From Telmatospirillum sp. (lineage in GTDB: Bacteria; Pseudomonadota; Alphaproteobacteria; CACIAM-22H2), in assembly GCA_020248985.1 (NCBI GenBank), contig JADCGL010000011.1, positions 1-64,000 of the forward strand: a stretch of DNA of 64,000 nucleotides, read 5' to 3'. The notes under the pieces are model-generated. The model saw only the letters and a program-made list of their open reading frames with translations, ran no database searches and had not been told where the DNA came from. This document shows, piece by piece, positions 51,268 through 61,041 of the stretch. Within the stretch, counting starts at the first letter, position 1, and every line of letters starts with the position of its first letter. A program made the position numbers and the translations under genes.

Positions 51268-54200
51268 GCGGCCTTTATCGGCGCATGGCCGGCCAGTACG
51301 CGATGGTGGCGGCCCTTGCTGGGGCAAGCGTGGCGGCAAGCCTCCTGGTGCTGCCGGGCGAGGCCGAGCGTGCCGCCATGCATCTGCGCGACCGCGAATT
51401 CGGCCAAGCGCTCGAACTCTTCGAGGCGCGTCTCGCGCGCAACGGTCCGCAGGTCGCGACGGTGGCGCCGCTTGCGCGCCTCTACGCCCAGCAAGGCGAC
51501 GTTTCGCGCGCGATCGCGATGCTCGAGAGCCTGATTGCGTCGCCGGGGATCGAGCGGTCCGAGATCATTGATACGCGCAAGCTCCTGCAGATCTATCTGC
51601 GCTGGGCCAACCGCGAGCCGGCCAGGCGCGAGAATCTCGTCGAACTCGTGCGTCTCGAGCCCGCCCGGCCCGCGATTCGGGAACTCGTCGCCCTTGCAAG
51701 CTTCGCAAACGACGTCGACCAGCAGATCGCAGCCCTTGGCCAGCTCGTCACGTTGCCCGACGCCGAGCCCGACGATTTTGTCGATCTGGCCGAGTTGCGC
51801 GCCGCACGGCGCGAATTCGGCGAGGCGGCAGCAACGCTCGCCGCTTTGGCTGCGCGGTTTCCGGCGGCAGTGGCGTCCAACGTGCTCGAATTGTGGATCG
51901 GCGTCGCCCTTGAGAGCGGTGCCGTTTCGCAGGCCATGTCGATCGCGCAAGCGCGCCTGCCGCCAAATGCGCCCAGCGAAATCGTCGGCGTCGTTGCGTC
52001 GGCCTTTCTGGGGCGCGGGCGTGCGGCCGAAGCGCTCGGCGCCCTTGCCCCGATCGAAGGCCGCTTGGGCGGCGATCCGGCCGTCAACATGGCGCTGCTG
52101 CGCGCGGCGTCGGATGCGCAGGCGTTTCCGCTGCTGGCGCGCCTGTTCGACCTGCAGTTGGCGCGCGGGCTCGCGGGCTTCCAGCCGCGCCACTTGGGCG
52201 ATCTCGTCGAGTTCGGTTTTGCCGCCGGCCGCGAGACGCAAGCGCTCGCCTTGGCAGAACGGCTCGATCCGAGCGCGCTCGGCGATGCCCAGCTCGTGCA
52301 GCTGATCGAGCAGACCTTGGCCCTGCGCCAGACAGCCCTGTTGCAGGCGATCGCGCGCCGCATCGATCCCGCACGCCTCGCGGCGGCGCCGATGCTGGCC
52401 GCGCGCATGCATCTCGCCGTCGGCCAGCGCGAACTCGCGGTTGCTGCCGCCGTGCGCGCGGCCGAAGCGCCGGGCCGCACGCTCGCGGATACGCTCGATC
52501 TCGTGCAGATATTCGCAAGCCTCGAGATGCCCGCGCGCGCTTTGCGCCTGCTCGAAGGGGCGGCGCGCGAAGCCGATCTGCCCGAAACGGCGATCGGCGA
52601 CATGGCGCAGCTTTATATCGCCCTCAAGCGCACGCAGGACGGGGCGATCGTGTTCGAGCGTCTGCGCAACGCGCGCCCGCAATCGCTTGCAGCCGTCACC
52701 GGCTGGGCGCTCACAAGCGCTTTGTCGGGCAGAGCCAATGCGGTCGCGGCGTGGCTCGATGCCGACGGCGCCGCCCTGACCTCGCAGACATTGACCGATC
52801 TGTTTTTTGTGGGGGCGGACGCCAAAGCGCCCGCGCTGCAGCTGGCCGCAGCCCGCCGCCTGCGGGCGCTCGAAGGCCCGACGCCGCAAGCGCGCCTGCG
52901 CGTGGCGCAAGCTGCCCTTGCGGCGGGCCGGGCGCTCGAAGCTTTGCCCGAAGCGCGTGCTTTGCGCGCCGATCCGGGCGGCGACGAGGCCGAATATCTC
53001 TATCGCGAAGCTTTGGGCCAGGCGGCGCGCAGCGATGCGGCCGCACGCACCGAGCTTCGCGGCTATTGGCGCAGCCGCCTTGCCGACGCGAGCTTGCCGC
53101 AAGCTGCCCGCGACGAAGCCCTCTATGCGCTCATCGACCAGCGCGCCTTCGACGAAGCCTTGCCGGAGCTTGCGCGCCGGGCCCGCCGCGATCCCGGCGA
53201 ATGGCTCGGCGCGTATGTGAGCGTGGCGCGCTCGGCCGGGCGTGCCTCGGCCGTCGTCGATCTGCTTCAGGCGGTCGCAGGCGACAGTGCCTTGCCGCGG
53301 CCTGCGCGCGCCAATGCGGCCTATGCGCTGCTCGAACTCGCGCCTGGCCAAGCGCTCGGCGTGCTGCGCCGCTTGGCGGCCGACATTGGCGGCGAATGGC
53401 AGGATGCGCTCGATCTTGCCCTCGAGCGCGCGGGCTTGCGCGACGAACTGCTGGCAAGCCTTGTGGCGCGCGCGCAGAAGCCCGGCCTCGACGAAAGCCA
53501 GCGCAGCGCGTTGGCGTATCGCGTGCTCGATCTCGGCGACAAGGCAACCGCCCTTCGCCTCTATCAGCAGCTCGCCGAAGGCCGGCCGGCCGACAGCAAT
53601 GCGGTCCAGCAAGTTCTCTACGTGATGGGCCCGCGTCCGGAGCCGGCCCAACTCGCCTGGATCGAAGCGCAAGCGCAGGCCGCCTCGGGCGCGGCGCGCA
53701 TGAGCTGGATCGCCGTGCTGCGCAATGTCGGCGCTTCGGCGCGTGCGGCCGAATTGCTGGCGCAAGACGCAGCGCAGCCCGGTCGTGCCGGTGGCGCGGC
53801 GGCTTTGCTCGCGGCCGAGATTCATCTCGCTGCCGGCGAGCGTGAGGCCGCCCTGCGACTCCTCGAAGCCCGCATCGCCGGCGAAACGGTTCCCGACTTC
53901 GCACAGCGTGCGGGCGAACTTGCGCAAGCGCTGGGCCGCACCGATCTGGCGCGCCAGGCGTTCGACCGGCTCCTGATTCTCGATCCGTCGCGCCCGGCCG
54001 GCCAACGTCTCGCGGGACTTGCGGCCTATGCGGCCGGCGACATCGCGCGCGCGCGCGGTCTGCTTGAGCGCTATCTCGCCGGATCCGTCGGCCAAGCGGC
54101 CAGCGACTGGGAAGCGCATTACGCGCTTGGCGAAATCTCGGTGCGTCTGCGCGACCGTGCTGCCGCACGTACGCAGCATGCGGCGGCGATTGCCGCCATC

Positions 54201-54410
54201 GACAAGCTGGCAGCACCGCCCGCCTATGTGCAAGCCGCCAAGGCCTATGCGCTTTTCCGCCTCGGCCTCGCCGACCAATCGGTCGAACTGTTCGAGCGCC
54301 TGCTGCGGGCCCAGCCCGCCAATCGCGATCTGCGCGCGGACTATGCGGGCGTGCTGATCGAGCTTGGCCGCACGGCGGAAGCGCGAAACGTGTTGGAGGG
54401 TCGTTCGTGA
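51264..54410 (+). CDS. pelB1: PelB-type TPR periplasmic scaffold
   Basis: This 1048-residue protein begins with an N-terminal membrane helix (about 13-33), followed by continuous TPR-like helical repeats. An early example is REFGQALELFEARLARNGPQ. PelB of Pseudomonas has an inner-membrane anchor, a long TPR region and a C-terminal outer-membrane barrel; here the TPR part is a separate gene. The TPR arm guides PelA and polysaccharide across the periplasm. TTG at 51264 overlaps the previous stop; ATG at 51285 is an alternative. The symbol pelB1 is descriptive. Confidence 0.82.
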   Translation: MSGLYRRMAGQYAMVAALAGASVAASLLVLPGEAERAAMHLRDREFGQALELFEARLARNGPQVATVAPLARLYAQQGDVSRAIAMLESLIASPGIERSEIIDTRKLLQIYLRWANREPARRENLVELVRLEPARPAIRELVALASFANDVDQQIAALGQLVTLPDAEPDDFVDLAELRAARREFGEAAATLAALAARFPAAVASNVLELWIGVALESGAVSQAMSIAQARLPPNAPSEIVGVVASAFLGRGRAAEALGALAPIEGRLGGDPAVNMALLRAASDAQAFPLLARLFDLQLARGLAGFQPRHLGDLVEFGFAAGRETQALALAERLDPSALGDAQLVQLIEQTLALRQTALLQAIARRIDPARLAAAPMLAARMHLAVGQRELAVAAAVRAAEAPGRTLADTLDLVQIFASLEMPARALRLLEGAAREADLPETAIGDMAQLYIALKRTQDGAIVFERLRNARPQSLAAVTGWALTSALSGRANAVAAWLDADGAALTSQTLTDLFFVGADAKAPALQLAAARRLRALEGPTPQARLRVAQAALAAGRALEALPEARALRADPGGDEAEYLYREALGQAARSDAAARTELRGYWRSRLADASLPQAARDEALYALIDQRAFDEALPELARRARRDPGEWLGAYVSVARSAGRASAVVDLLQAVAGDSALPRPARANAAYALLELAPGQALGVLRRLAADIGGEWQDALDLALERAGLRDELLASLVARAQKPGLDESQRSALAYRVLDLGDKATALRLYQQLAEGRPADSNAVQQVLYVMGPRPEPAQLAWIEAQAQAASGAARMSWIAVLRNVGASARAAELLAQDAAQPGRAGGAAALLAAEIHLAAGEREAALRLLEARIAGETVPDFAQRAGELAQALGRTDLARQAFDRLLILDPSRPAGQRLAGLAAYAAGDIARARGLLERYLAGSVGQAASDWEAHYALGEISVRLRDRAAARTQHAAAIAAIDKLAAPPAYVQAAKAYALFRLGLADQSVELFERLLRAQPANRDLRADYAGVLIELGRTAEARNVLEGRS

Positions 54411-55999
54411 GTGCGCGGGTCCTCCTCGTCGCCGCCGTGCTTGCTGCGTTTTTTGTCGGCGGCGCGCCGCTTGCCGCACAAACCGCCGCGCCGCGTCTCG
54501 ACGTGACCTGGTCGAGCGAGGGCCCGCTTGCCAATGTGCGTATCGTGGCGGTCCCGCCGGTCGCGATGCGCCTCGAAACCAAAGGCCGCGAAGCCGTTCT
54601 GCGTTTTGCGCGGCCCGTCGCGGCTTTCGAGGCGGGCGGGCTGCAGCGCGATCTCGCGCGTTTCGTCGAATCCGTGGCAAGCGGCTTCGACACGCTCGTA
54701 TTCGTCGGCACGCAAGATACGGTCCCCACGCTGCGCCGCGAAGAGGACGGCGTGCTGCTGGTGCTGCGCCTGCCCGAACGCCCGATGGCCGACGAGACGG
54801 CGCCCGACGGCATTGCGGTCGAACGCGCCGAGCGGCGCCTGCAGCGCTTGCGCGCCGTCCTTGAGGCGCAGAGCGGCCAGACCGATATCGCACGCGGGCG
54901 CCTGGCGCGCCTTGCGCAGGAAGATCCAAGCGATGCCGAAGCGCTGGCGCAGTTGGCAAGCGTGGAGCGCCAGATCGGCCGCCCGTTGCGCGCGGCCAAT
55001 CTGCTGGCGCGCGCAGCCGCCCTCGATCCTCGCAATCCGGACATTGCCGCAGCACGCGCCGATCTTGCGCGCCTCGATGCCGCTTCTGTGCGCATCGAGC
55101 CTGAATATCGACGCACGAGTTCGCAGGAGAAGCGCTATCTCGTCGGCACCACAGCCGAAGCGCCGATCAATCTTGCCTGGCGCGCGACGGCCGCCTTCGA
55201 CACGGCGCAACTCGACAGCCCCGGCGTTCGGCGCACGAACGGGCAGAGCGGTTCGTTCAAAGGCGGCCGGCAGCGCGGCGCGTTCGGGCTTGCCTGGCGT
55301 GGCGACGAGGGCACGCGCGTGCACAGCCAGCTCTTTGCCAATGCCGAACGTGTCGGCGCCGGGCTCAGCGCCGATCTTGTCGGCGATCTTGCGCGCTACA
55401 GTCTCGGCGTCGAGCTTGCGCGACCCTATTGGGATTTTTCGGAAAGCCTCGTGGCTGGCGGAACGCGCGACCGCGTGTTCGCTGAATACGGGGAGCGCAC
55501 GTTCCTGGGGCTTGATCTGCGCATGCGCGCAGGCCTCAGCCGCTACGGTCTGCCGGGCCTGAGCGACGGCGCACGCTCGGCCGCGCTCGACGGCGAGCTG
55601 CGCTTGCCGCTCGACGGCCTCGTGCGCGGGGCTTCGCTTGCCTATGCGTTCGATGGCGAATATCCGTGGCGCATCGCGCGCGCATCCGATCCGACATCGG
55701 CAGGGGCCGAATATCGGCCCGTCCCGGTGCGCTATCGCGAAGTGCACGCCCTGCTCGCGGGCTACACGCTCGATTTCAAGCGCGCTTTCGACGCGTCGTG
55801 GCCGATCGTCGCGGATTTCTCGGCGGGCCCTGCCTACGACCGCTACGGCCATCGCGGCGGCCCCTTGCTGGGGGCGAGTGCCGCGTGGTTGGGCGATGGG
55901 TCGTTGCAAGGCGGCGTGCGCAGCGGCTACGGGCGCGGCGTGGGGCGCGATTCTTCGGCGGCAACAACGATCGGCGGATATCTGACATGGCGGATGTAG
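54407..55999 (+). CDS. pelB2: PelB-type outer-membrane beta-barrel
   Basis: This 530-residue protein has a signal peptide (VLAAFFVGGAPLAAQ). A periplasmic part contains one or two TPRs (about 140-225), and the C-terminal region of about 290 residues has alternating polar/hydrophobic strands. It ends in the aromatic-containing strand GGYLTWRM. This is the shape of the PelB outer-membrane export pore. It is separate from the TPR gene but overlaps it by GTGA. The assignment rests on position and architecture, not on close motif matches. The symbol pelB2 is descriptive. Confidence 0.78.
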   Translation: MSARVLLVAAVLAAFFVGGAPLAAQTAAPRLDVTWSSEGPLANVRIVAVPPVAMRLETKGREAVLRFARPVAAFEAGGLQRDLARFVESVASGFDTLVFVGTQDTVPTLRREEDGVLLVLRLPERPMADETAPDGIAVERAERRLQRLRAVLEAQSGQTDIARGRLARLAQEDPSDAEALAQLASVERQIGRPLRAANLLARAAALDPRNPDIAAARADLARLDAASVRIEPEYRRTSSQEKRYLVGTTAEAPINLAWRATAAFDTAQLDSPGVRRTNGQSGSFKGGRQRGAFGLAWRGDEGTRVHSQLFANAERVGAGLSADLVGDLARYSLGVELARPYWDFSESLVAGGTRDRVFAEYGERTFLGLDLRMRAGLSRYGLPGLSDGARSAALDGELRLPLDGLVRGASLAYAFDGEYPWRIARASDPTSAGAEYRPVPVRYREVHALLAGYTLDFKRAFDASWPIVADFSAGPAYDRYGHRGGPLLGASAAWLGDGSLQGGVRSGYGRGVGRDSSAATTIGGYLTWRM

Positions 56000-56976
56000 T
56001 CCCTCCTCAAGCGCCGGAGGCGCCGAACGCGGCCCCGCGCCTGCTGGGCCTGCGCCAGTCGGCGCTGGTCGAGATCGCGGTCTTCTTCCTCGTGGCTTTG
56101 GCGATCGATTTCCTGTTCCTCGATTTCGGCCGCTACGCGAACCTGCAGCCGCACCCGTTCTGGCTGATCGTGCTGCTGTGCGCTGTGCAGTACGGGACTG
56201 GCGAAGCGCTGCTGGCGGCGGTCGCGGCGACGGCCGCTTTGCTCGTCGGCAATTTGCCCGCCCAAAGCTTCGATGAAGATCTTTATGGCTGGCTTCTGCG
56301 CGCCACGCTCGATCCGTTGATGTGGGCGGTGGCGGCCGTGCTGTTCGGCGAGTTGCAAGGCCGCGTGCGGCGCGAACGCGACGGCCTGCGCGCCGAACTC
56401 GAACAGTCGCGTCGGCGCGAGGAGGTGATCGCGGCGGCCTATCGCCGGCTCGATGCGCGGCGCGAAAGCCTCGAAGCGCGTGTGGCGGGCCAACTGCGCA
56501 CCGTGTTCGCGATCTACAACGCCGCGAAAGGCATCGAGCGCATGTCGGCGCAGCAGGTCGAGGCGGGCGTGGGCGAGCTCGTGCGCACCGTCATGGGTCC
56601 GCGCCGCTACTCGCTGTTTCTGCTGCGCGGCGACGTGCTCGAGCTTGCGATGAACGAAGGCTGGTCGGCCGATGCAGGCGAAAACGCGCGCAGCTTCGAC
56701 GGCAGCTCGCCCTTGTTCCAGGCCATCGTCGGCTCGCGCCGCACGCTCGTTGCGGCTGTCGAAGCCGACGACCACGCGATGCGCGGCGAAGGGCTCCTCG
56801 CTGCCCCCTTGCTCAATGTCGATACGGACGAAGTCGTCGGCATGCTCAAAATCGAGGAGATGGGCTTTCTCGACCTCACGGCCACGACGATCGAAAATTT
56901 CCGCCTCCTGTGCGAATGGATCGGCACCGCCTATGCCAATGCAAGCCGCACGGCGCGTGCGAAGGCGGGGTCGTGA
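55987..56976 (+). CDS. pelD: PelD-like membrane/GAF protein without GGDEF domain
   Basis: This 329-residue protein has three or four transmembrane helices in the first 125 residues (LVEIAVFFLVALAIDFLFLD, WLIVLLCAVQYGTGEALLAA). A coiled coil (about 128-160) and a GAF domain (about 165-320) follow. Pseudomonas PelD is about 455 residues and carries a degenerate GGDEF domain with a cyclic di-GMP inhibitory-site motif after the GAF. That domain is absent here: the frame stops about 20 residues after the GAF core. The gene overlaps the barrel gene by 13 bases and pelE by GTGA. Confidence 0.83.
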   Translation: MADVVPPQAPEAPNAAPRLLGLRQSALVEIAVFFLVALAIDFLFLDFGRYANLQPHPFWLIVLLCAVQYGTGEALLAAVAATAALLVGNLPAQSFDEDLYGWLLRATLDPLMWAVAAVLFGELQGRVRRERDGLRAELEQSRRREEVIAAAYRRLDARRESLEARVAGQLRTVFAIYNAAKGIERMSAQQVEAGVGELVRTVMGPRRYSLFLLRGDVLELAMNEGWSADAGENARSFDGSSPLFQAIVGSRRTLVAAVEADDHAMRGEGLLAAPLLNVDTDEVVGMLKIEEMGFLDLTATTIENFRLLCEWIGTAYANASRTARAKAGS

Positions 56977-58103
56977 GCCAAAATCAGGGCAGCGAGCGGC
57001 GGCAGGCAAGGCGCGACCGCGAACATGCCGCGATGCTTGCGCAATTGTCGTCGCTGGCCGCCGAAGTGCCGATCGTCGAAACCTGCGCACTGGGTGTTGC
57101 CGCAGGCGCTGCGATATCGCTCGGTTGGTTTGCGGCGATCGTGGGGCAGATCGGTGTGCTCGAAGCCTTGGCCATCCATGCCGCAGCCGTCGGCGTGCTG
57201 GGCGCTTGGAGCTGGAGCGTCGCGCGGCGCAAGCGCGATTTGCGGTTGCCGTATCTGCTGGTCGGATCGGCCGCGCTGACCGGGCCGTTCGGGGCTTTCG
57301 GCACCGCTTTGTGCGCATTGCTCTACGCATTGTTTCGCCGCCATACCTCGAGTTTCGAGGAATGGTACGCAGCGCTTTTCCCGACGCAGAAGACCGCAAG
57401 CGCGCGCGCCCTCTTCCAGGAGATCGTCGGCGACGGCGCGGACGAAAGCTCGGCCGCACGTTCGGTTGCGAGCTTCACCGACATTCTGGCCTTCGGCACG
57501 TTCGAGCAGAAGCAGGGGCTTCTGGCGCTGATCGCCACCTATTTCAAACCGGCTTTTGCGCCGGCGCTGAAAGCGGCGCTCGCGCACGAAGAGCCTGCGA
57601 TCCGCGTGCAGGCCGCAACGGCTGTGGCACAGATCGAACAGCGCTTCATGCGCCGTTCGGTCAATCTCGAATCGGAGCTTGCGCGCCGCCCCGGCGACGT
57701 GCCGCTGATCGCGGCGGCGGCAAGGCACTACGACGATTATGCGTTCACGGGCCTGCTCGACGCCGAACGGCAGGACGAGAACCGCAAGCGCGCCTTAGCG
57801 CTCTATTCGGCGGCCCTCGAAAAAACGCCCGAAAACGGTGCGCTCGAGCTCGCCAAAGGCCGCCTGCTTGTGCGGCTCGAATCCTTCGAAGAGGCCGGGC
57901 AGTTGCTCGCCCGTTCGGCCGAAGCCGGGCGTCTGCCGCCGGTCGGCGCGATCTGGTATCTCGAATGTCTGTTCCGCCAGCGCGCCTATGCGCGGCTGCG
58001 CAACGTCGCGGCCCGCCTCGCGCCGCTGCTCGACCGCGATCCAAACGCCGATCCGCTGCTGCGCGATGCGGCCAATCTGTGGGGGGGCAGGCAGATCGCA
58101 TGA
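56973..58103 (+). CDS. pelE: PelE-like membrane/TPR protein
   Basis: This 376-residue protein has about four N-terminal transmembrane segments (CALGVAAGAAISLGWFAAIV, LLVGSAALTGPFGAFGTALC). A C-terminal helical domain with HEAT- and TPR-like repeats follows (IRVQAATAVAQIEQRFMRRS, ELAKGRLLVRLESFEEAGQL). PelE has this layout and forms the inner-membrane synthase complex with PelD, PelF and PelG. Sequence motifs are weak, so the call leans on gene order. It is coupled to pelF by ATGA. Confidence 0.8.
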   Translation: MSQNQGSERRQARRDREHAAMLAQLSSLAAEVPIVETCALGVAAGAAISLGWFAAIVGQIGVLEALAIHAAAVGVLGAWSWSVARRKRDLRLPYLLVGSAALTGPFGAFGTALCALLYALFRRHTSSFEEWYAALFPTQKTASARALFQEIVGDGADESSAARSVASFTDILAFGTFEQKQGLLALIATYFKPAFAPALKAALAHEEPAIRVQAATAVAQIEQRFMRRSVNLESELARRPGDVPLIAAAARHYDDYAFTGLLDAERQDENRKRALALYSAALEKTPENGALELAKGRLLVRLESFEEAGQLLARSAEAGRLPPVGAIWYLECLFRQRAYARLRNVAARLAPLLDRDPNADPLLRDAANLWGGRQIA

Positions 58104-59647
58104 CCACGCCCGAACCCAGTGTCGACTTTGCGAACTTTCCGAGTTCGGATGTGTGCCTGCTGCTCGAGGGCACGTACCCGTACGTGTCAGGCGGCGTGTC
58201 CACTTGGGTGAACGACCTTATTCGCGCGCAACCGCATCTGACCTTCCATTGCGTGGCGCTGCTGGCCGACCGGCGCACGCGCGCATTCAAATATCCGATC
58301 GCGGACAATGTGGTCGGCCTCACGCACGTGTATCTGCAGCAGCCGGCGGCCGGGCCGCAGCGCGTGCGCGGCTTGAAGAAGCTTTTCGATGCGCTCGAGC
58401 CTTCGCTGCTCGCGATACAGGCGCGCGGCAGCATCGACGACCTCGCGCGCATCGTCGAGCTCGTGGCGCCCTATCGCACGAAACTGGGAGCCGAGACGCT
58501 GCTCAATTCGCAGACCGCATGGAATGCGCTCGTGCGCATGTACCATGGCAGCGTGCCGGACTGCTCGTTCCTCGACTATTTCTGGACCTGGCGCGCCCAG
58601 CTCGGCGGCCTGTTTGCGGCGTTGCTCGCGCCGCTGCCGCAAGCGCGCGTCTACCACACGATATCCACCGGCTATGCGGGCCTGATGGCTGCGCGCGCGC
58701 ATCTCGAAACCGGGCGCCCCTGTTTTGTGACCGAGCACGGCATCTACACGAACGAACGCCGTATCGAGATCACGATGGCGGATTGGCTGTCGGCGAACCG
58801 GCCGCGCATGCTGGCGGTCGATCGCTCGCGGCGCGATCTCAAGGATCTGTGGATCGACACGTTCGTTTCCTATTCGCGCGCGATCTATTCCACTGCCAGC
58901 GCCATCGTGACGCTTTACGAAGGCAACCAAGCCATGCAGCGCCGCGATGGCGCACCGCCCGAACGCCTGCGCGTGATCCCCAACGGCATCGACTACGACG
59001 CCTATGCGGCCGTGCCGCGCGCCGACGAAGGGCGCAAGCCCACCGTGGCCCTGATCGGCCGCGTGGTGCCCATCAAAGACGTCAAAACCTTCATCCGTGC
59101 GGTGGCCGCCGTGAAGCGCGAAGTGCCGGACGTCGAAGCCCTGGTGCTCGGGCCCGAGGACGAGGATCCCGCCTATGCGGCCGAGTGCCGCGACCTCGTG
59201 CGGATCCTGGCGCTTGAGGGCACGCTGCGCTTCATGGGCAGGCAGAAGCTCACCGACTGGCTCGGCCGCATCGACGCGCTCGCTTTGACGTCCGTGTCGG
59301 AAGCGCAGCCGCTCGTGATTCTCGAAGGCGGAGCGGCGGGTGTTCCGACCGTTGCGACCGACGTGGGCGCTTGCCGCGAGATGCTCGAAGGGCGCAGCGA
59401 CGAGGTCGAAAAGCTCGGGCCCGGCGGCGAGATCACCGGACTTGCCGATCCGGCGGCCACGGGGCGAGCCCTTGCGCGCCTGCTGCGCGACAAAACGTGG
59501 CATGCGCGCTGTGCGGCCGCCATCAAGCGCCGCGTCGAGCTCTACTACAACAAGAAGACCATCGACGGCATCTACCGCACGCTCTACGAAAGCTACCGGG
59601 ATAAGCCGACGCAGGCCCCTTCGCGCACCGGCAGCGAGGCGGCCTGA
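58100..59647 (+). CDS. pelF: Pel polysaccharide glycosyltransferase PelF
   Basis: This is the cytosolic family 4 glycosyltransferase that polymerises Pel, probably from UDP-GalNAc. The 515-residue protein begins with VCLLLEGTYPYVSGGVSTWV, the diagnostic PelF opening. FVTEHGIYTNERRIEI, VIPNGIDYDAYAAVP, TVALIGRVVPIKDVKTFIRA and TSVSEAQPLVILEGGAAGVP (donor-site glutamate) are all present. The length is normal. It is coupled to pelE and pelG by overlapping start-stop codons. Confidence 0.95.
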   Translation: MTTPEPSVDFANFPSSDVCLLLEGTYPYVSGGVSTWVNDLIRAQPHLTFHCVALLADRRTRAFKYPIADNVVGLTHVYLQQPAAGPQRVRGLKKLFDALEPSLLAIQARGSIDDLARIVELVAPYRTKLGAETLLNSQTAWNALVRMYHGSVPDCSFLDYFWTWRAQLGGLFAALLAPLPQARVYHTISTGYAGLMAARAHLETGRPCFVTEHGIYTNERRIEITMADWLSANRPRMLAVDRSRRDLKDLWIDTFVSYSRAIYSTASAIVTLYEGNQAMQRRDGAPPERLRVIPNGIDYDAYAAVPRADEGRKPTVALIGRVVPIKDVKTFIRAVAAVKREVPDVEALVLGPEDEDPAYAAECRDLVRILALEGTLRFMGRQKLTDWLGRIDALALTSVSEAQPLVILEGGAAGVPTVATDVGACREMLEGRSDEVEKLGPGGEITGLADPAATGRALARLLRDKTWHARCAAAIKRRVELYYNKKTIDGIYRTLYESYRDKPTQAPSRTGSEAA

Positions 59648-61038
59648 TGGCGGGGATCGGCTTCTCGCTGCGGGATCTCGCCCGGCGCGACGACGTGCTC
59701 GGCACGCTGCGCGCCTTCATGCACGCCACACTCGTGGCCGCAGGCCCGTGGCTGGTGACGATTCTGTGCCTCGGCACCTTGTCGATCGTCGCGACCGATC
59801 TTGCGGCCGACCAGGATGTGGCGATTTTCCGCATCGTCGTGATCTACAATTTCGGTTTCTCGCTGACGCTGACCGGCCCCGTCGCGATCGTGGTGACGCG
59901 CTATCTCGCCGACCAGATCTACGTGCGCAACGTGAGCGAGGGACCCGGCATGCTGCTCGGGGCCCTCGGGATGATGGCGGCGATACAGCTGCCTTTCGTG
60001 ATCGGGCTCTACGGATTTGCGATCGACGCCCCGCTCGAAGTGCGACTGGCGGCGATCGCAAGCTATATCGTGACGGGCGCTTTGTGGATCGCAGGCGTGT
60101 TCTTGTCCACGCTCAAGGATTTCCGCACCATCACGACGGCATTTCTGGTCGGCATGGGATCGGGACTCGGGGCCGGCATTGTGCTCGGCCAGTATGGTGC
60201 TGCGGGGCTGCTGTCGGGTTTCACGATCGGGCTTTGCATCGTGCTCTACGCGCTCGTGGCGCGCATCTTCGCCGAATATCCGTACCCCGTGATCAATCCG
60301 CTCGGTTTTGCGCCATATTTCAAGCGCTATTGGGATCTCGCCCTCACGGCCCTGGCCTACAATATGGCGATCTGGGTCGACAAATGGATCATGTGGCTCG
60401 AGCCCGACCGCACGGTCGAGGCGGGAGCGCTCGTGTCTTATCCGCTGTACGACAGCGCGATGTTCCTTGCCTACATGACGATCCTGCCCGCGATGGCGCT
60501 GTTCGTGCTGATCGTCGAAACCGCGTTCTTCGAACGCTACATGGCGTTCTTCGCGCAGATCCGCGGCCACGGCACTTGGGCGCGCATCCGGTCGGCCCAG
60601 CTCGATCTCATCGACACGGTGGGCGAGGGCTTCCGCATTCTTGTGGTGCTGCAGGGGGCGATTACCTATCTCGCGATTCTTCTCGCCCCATCCATCTTCA
60701 CCGCACTTGGCGTGAGCTTCGCCGAGATGGGCATGTTCCGCCTCGGCGTGCTGGGGGCGCTTTTCCATTCGCTGCTGCTGTTCGTGCTGATCGTGTTCGC
60801 CTATTTCGATCTGCGCATGCTCGCACTCAAGATCACGCTGTTCTTCCTGGCGTCCAACGCCGCATTCACGGCGCTTTCCTTCTATGCGGGCTTCGCCTGG
60901 TACGGCTACGGCTATTTCGCTTCGGCGCTTGCGAGCTTCCTGATCGCCTACACGATCATGCTGCGCAAGCTCGCGAATCTTCCCTATCTCTCGTTCGTCG
61001 AATCCAATCCCTCGATCCGCGCGCAGAAGGCAGACTGA
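59647..61038 (+). CDS. pelG: Pel polysaccharide membrane protein PelG
   Basis: This 463-residue protein has about 12 transmembrane helices of the MOP/Wzx-like exporter class and matches PelG in length and character. The opening GIGFSLRDLARRDDVLGTLR is typical, as is the block YNMAIWVDKWIMWLEPDRTV. PelG works with PelD, PelE and PelF in synthesis and inner-membrane transport of Pel. It overlaps pelF by one base and is followed three bases later by the epimerase gene. Confidence 0.94.
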   Translation: MAGIGFSLRDLARRDDVLGTLRAFMHATLVAAGPWLVTILCLGTLSIVATDLAADQDVAIFRIVVIYNFGFSLTLTGPVAIVVTRYLADQIYVRNVSEGPGMLLGALGMMAAIQLPFVIGLYGFAIDAPLEVRLAAIASYIVTGALWIAGVFLSTLKDFRTITTAFLVGMGSGLGAGIVLGQYGAAGLLSGFTIGLCIVLYALVARIFAEYPYPVINPLGFAPYFKRYWDLALTALAYNMAIWVDKWIMWLEPDRTVEAGALVSYPLYDSAMFLAYMTILPAMALFVLIVETAFFERYMAFFAQIRGHGTWARIRSAQLDLIDTVGEGFRILVVLQGAITYLAILLAPSIFTALGVSFAEMGMFRLGVLGALFHSLLLFVLIVFAYFDLRMLALKITLFFLASNAAFTALSFYAGFAWYGYGYFASALASFLIAYTIMLRKLANLPYLSFVESNPSIRAQKAD

Positions 61039-61041
61039 AGC

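Noticed and set aside
51138-55055. A 1305-codon open frame on the minus strand
   Set aside because: It is antisense to the PelB TPR gene and shows only Arg/Gln/Ala-rich shadow composition. The plus-strand frame has a signal, TPR pattern and operon overlaps.
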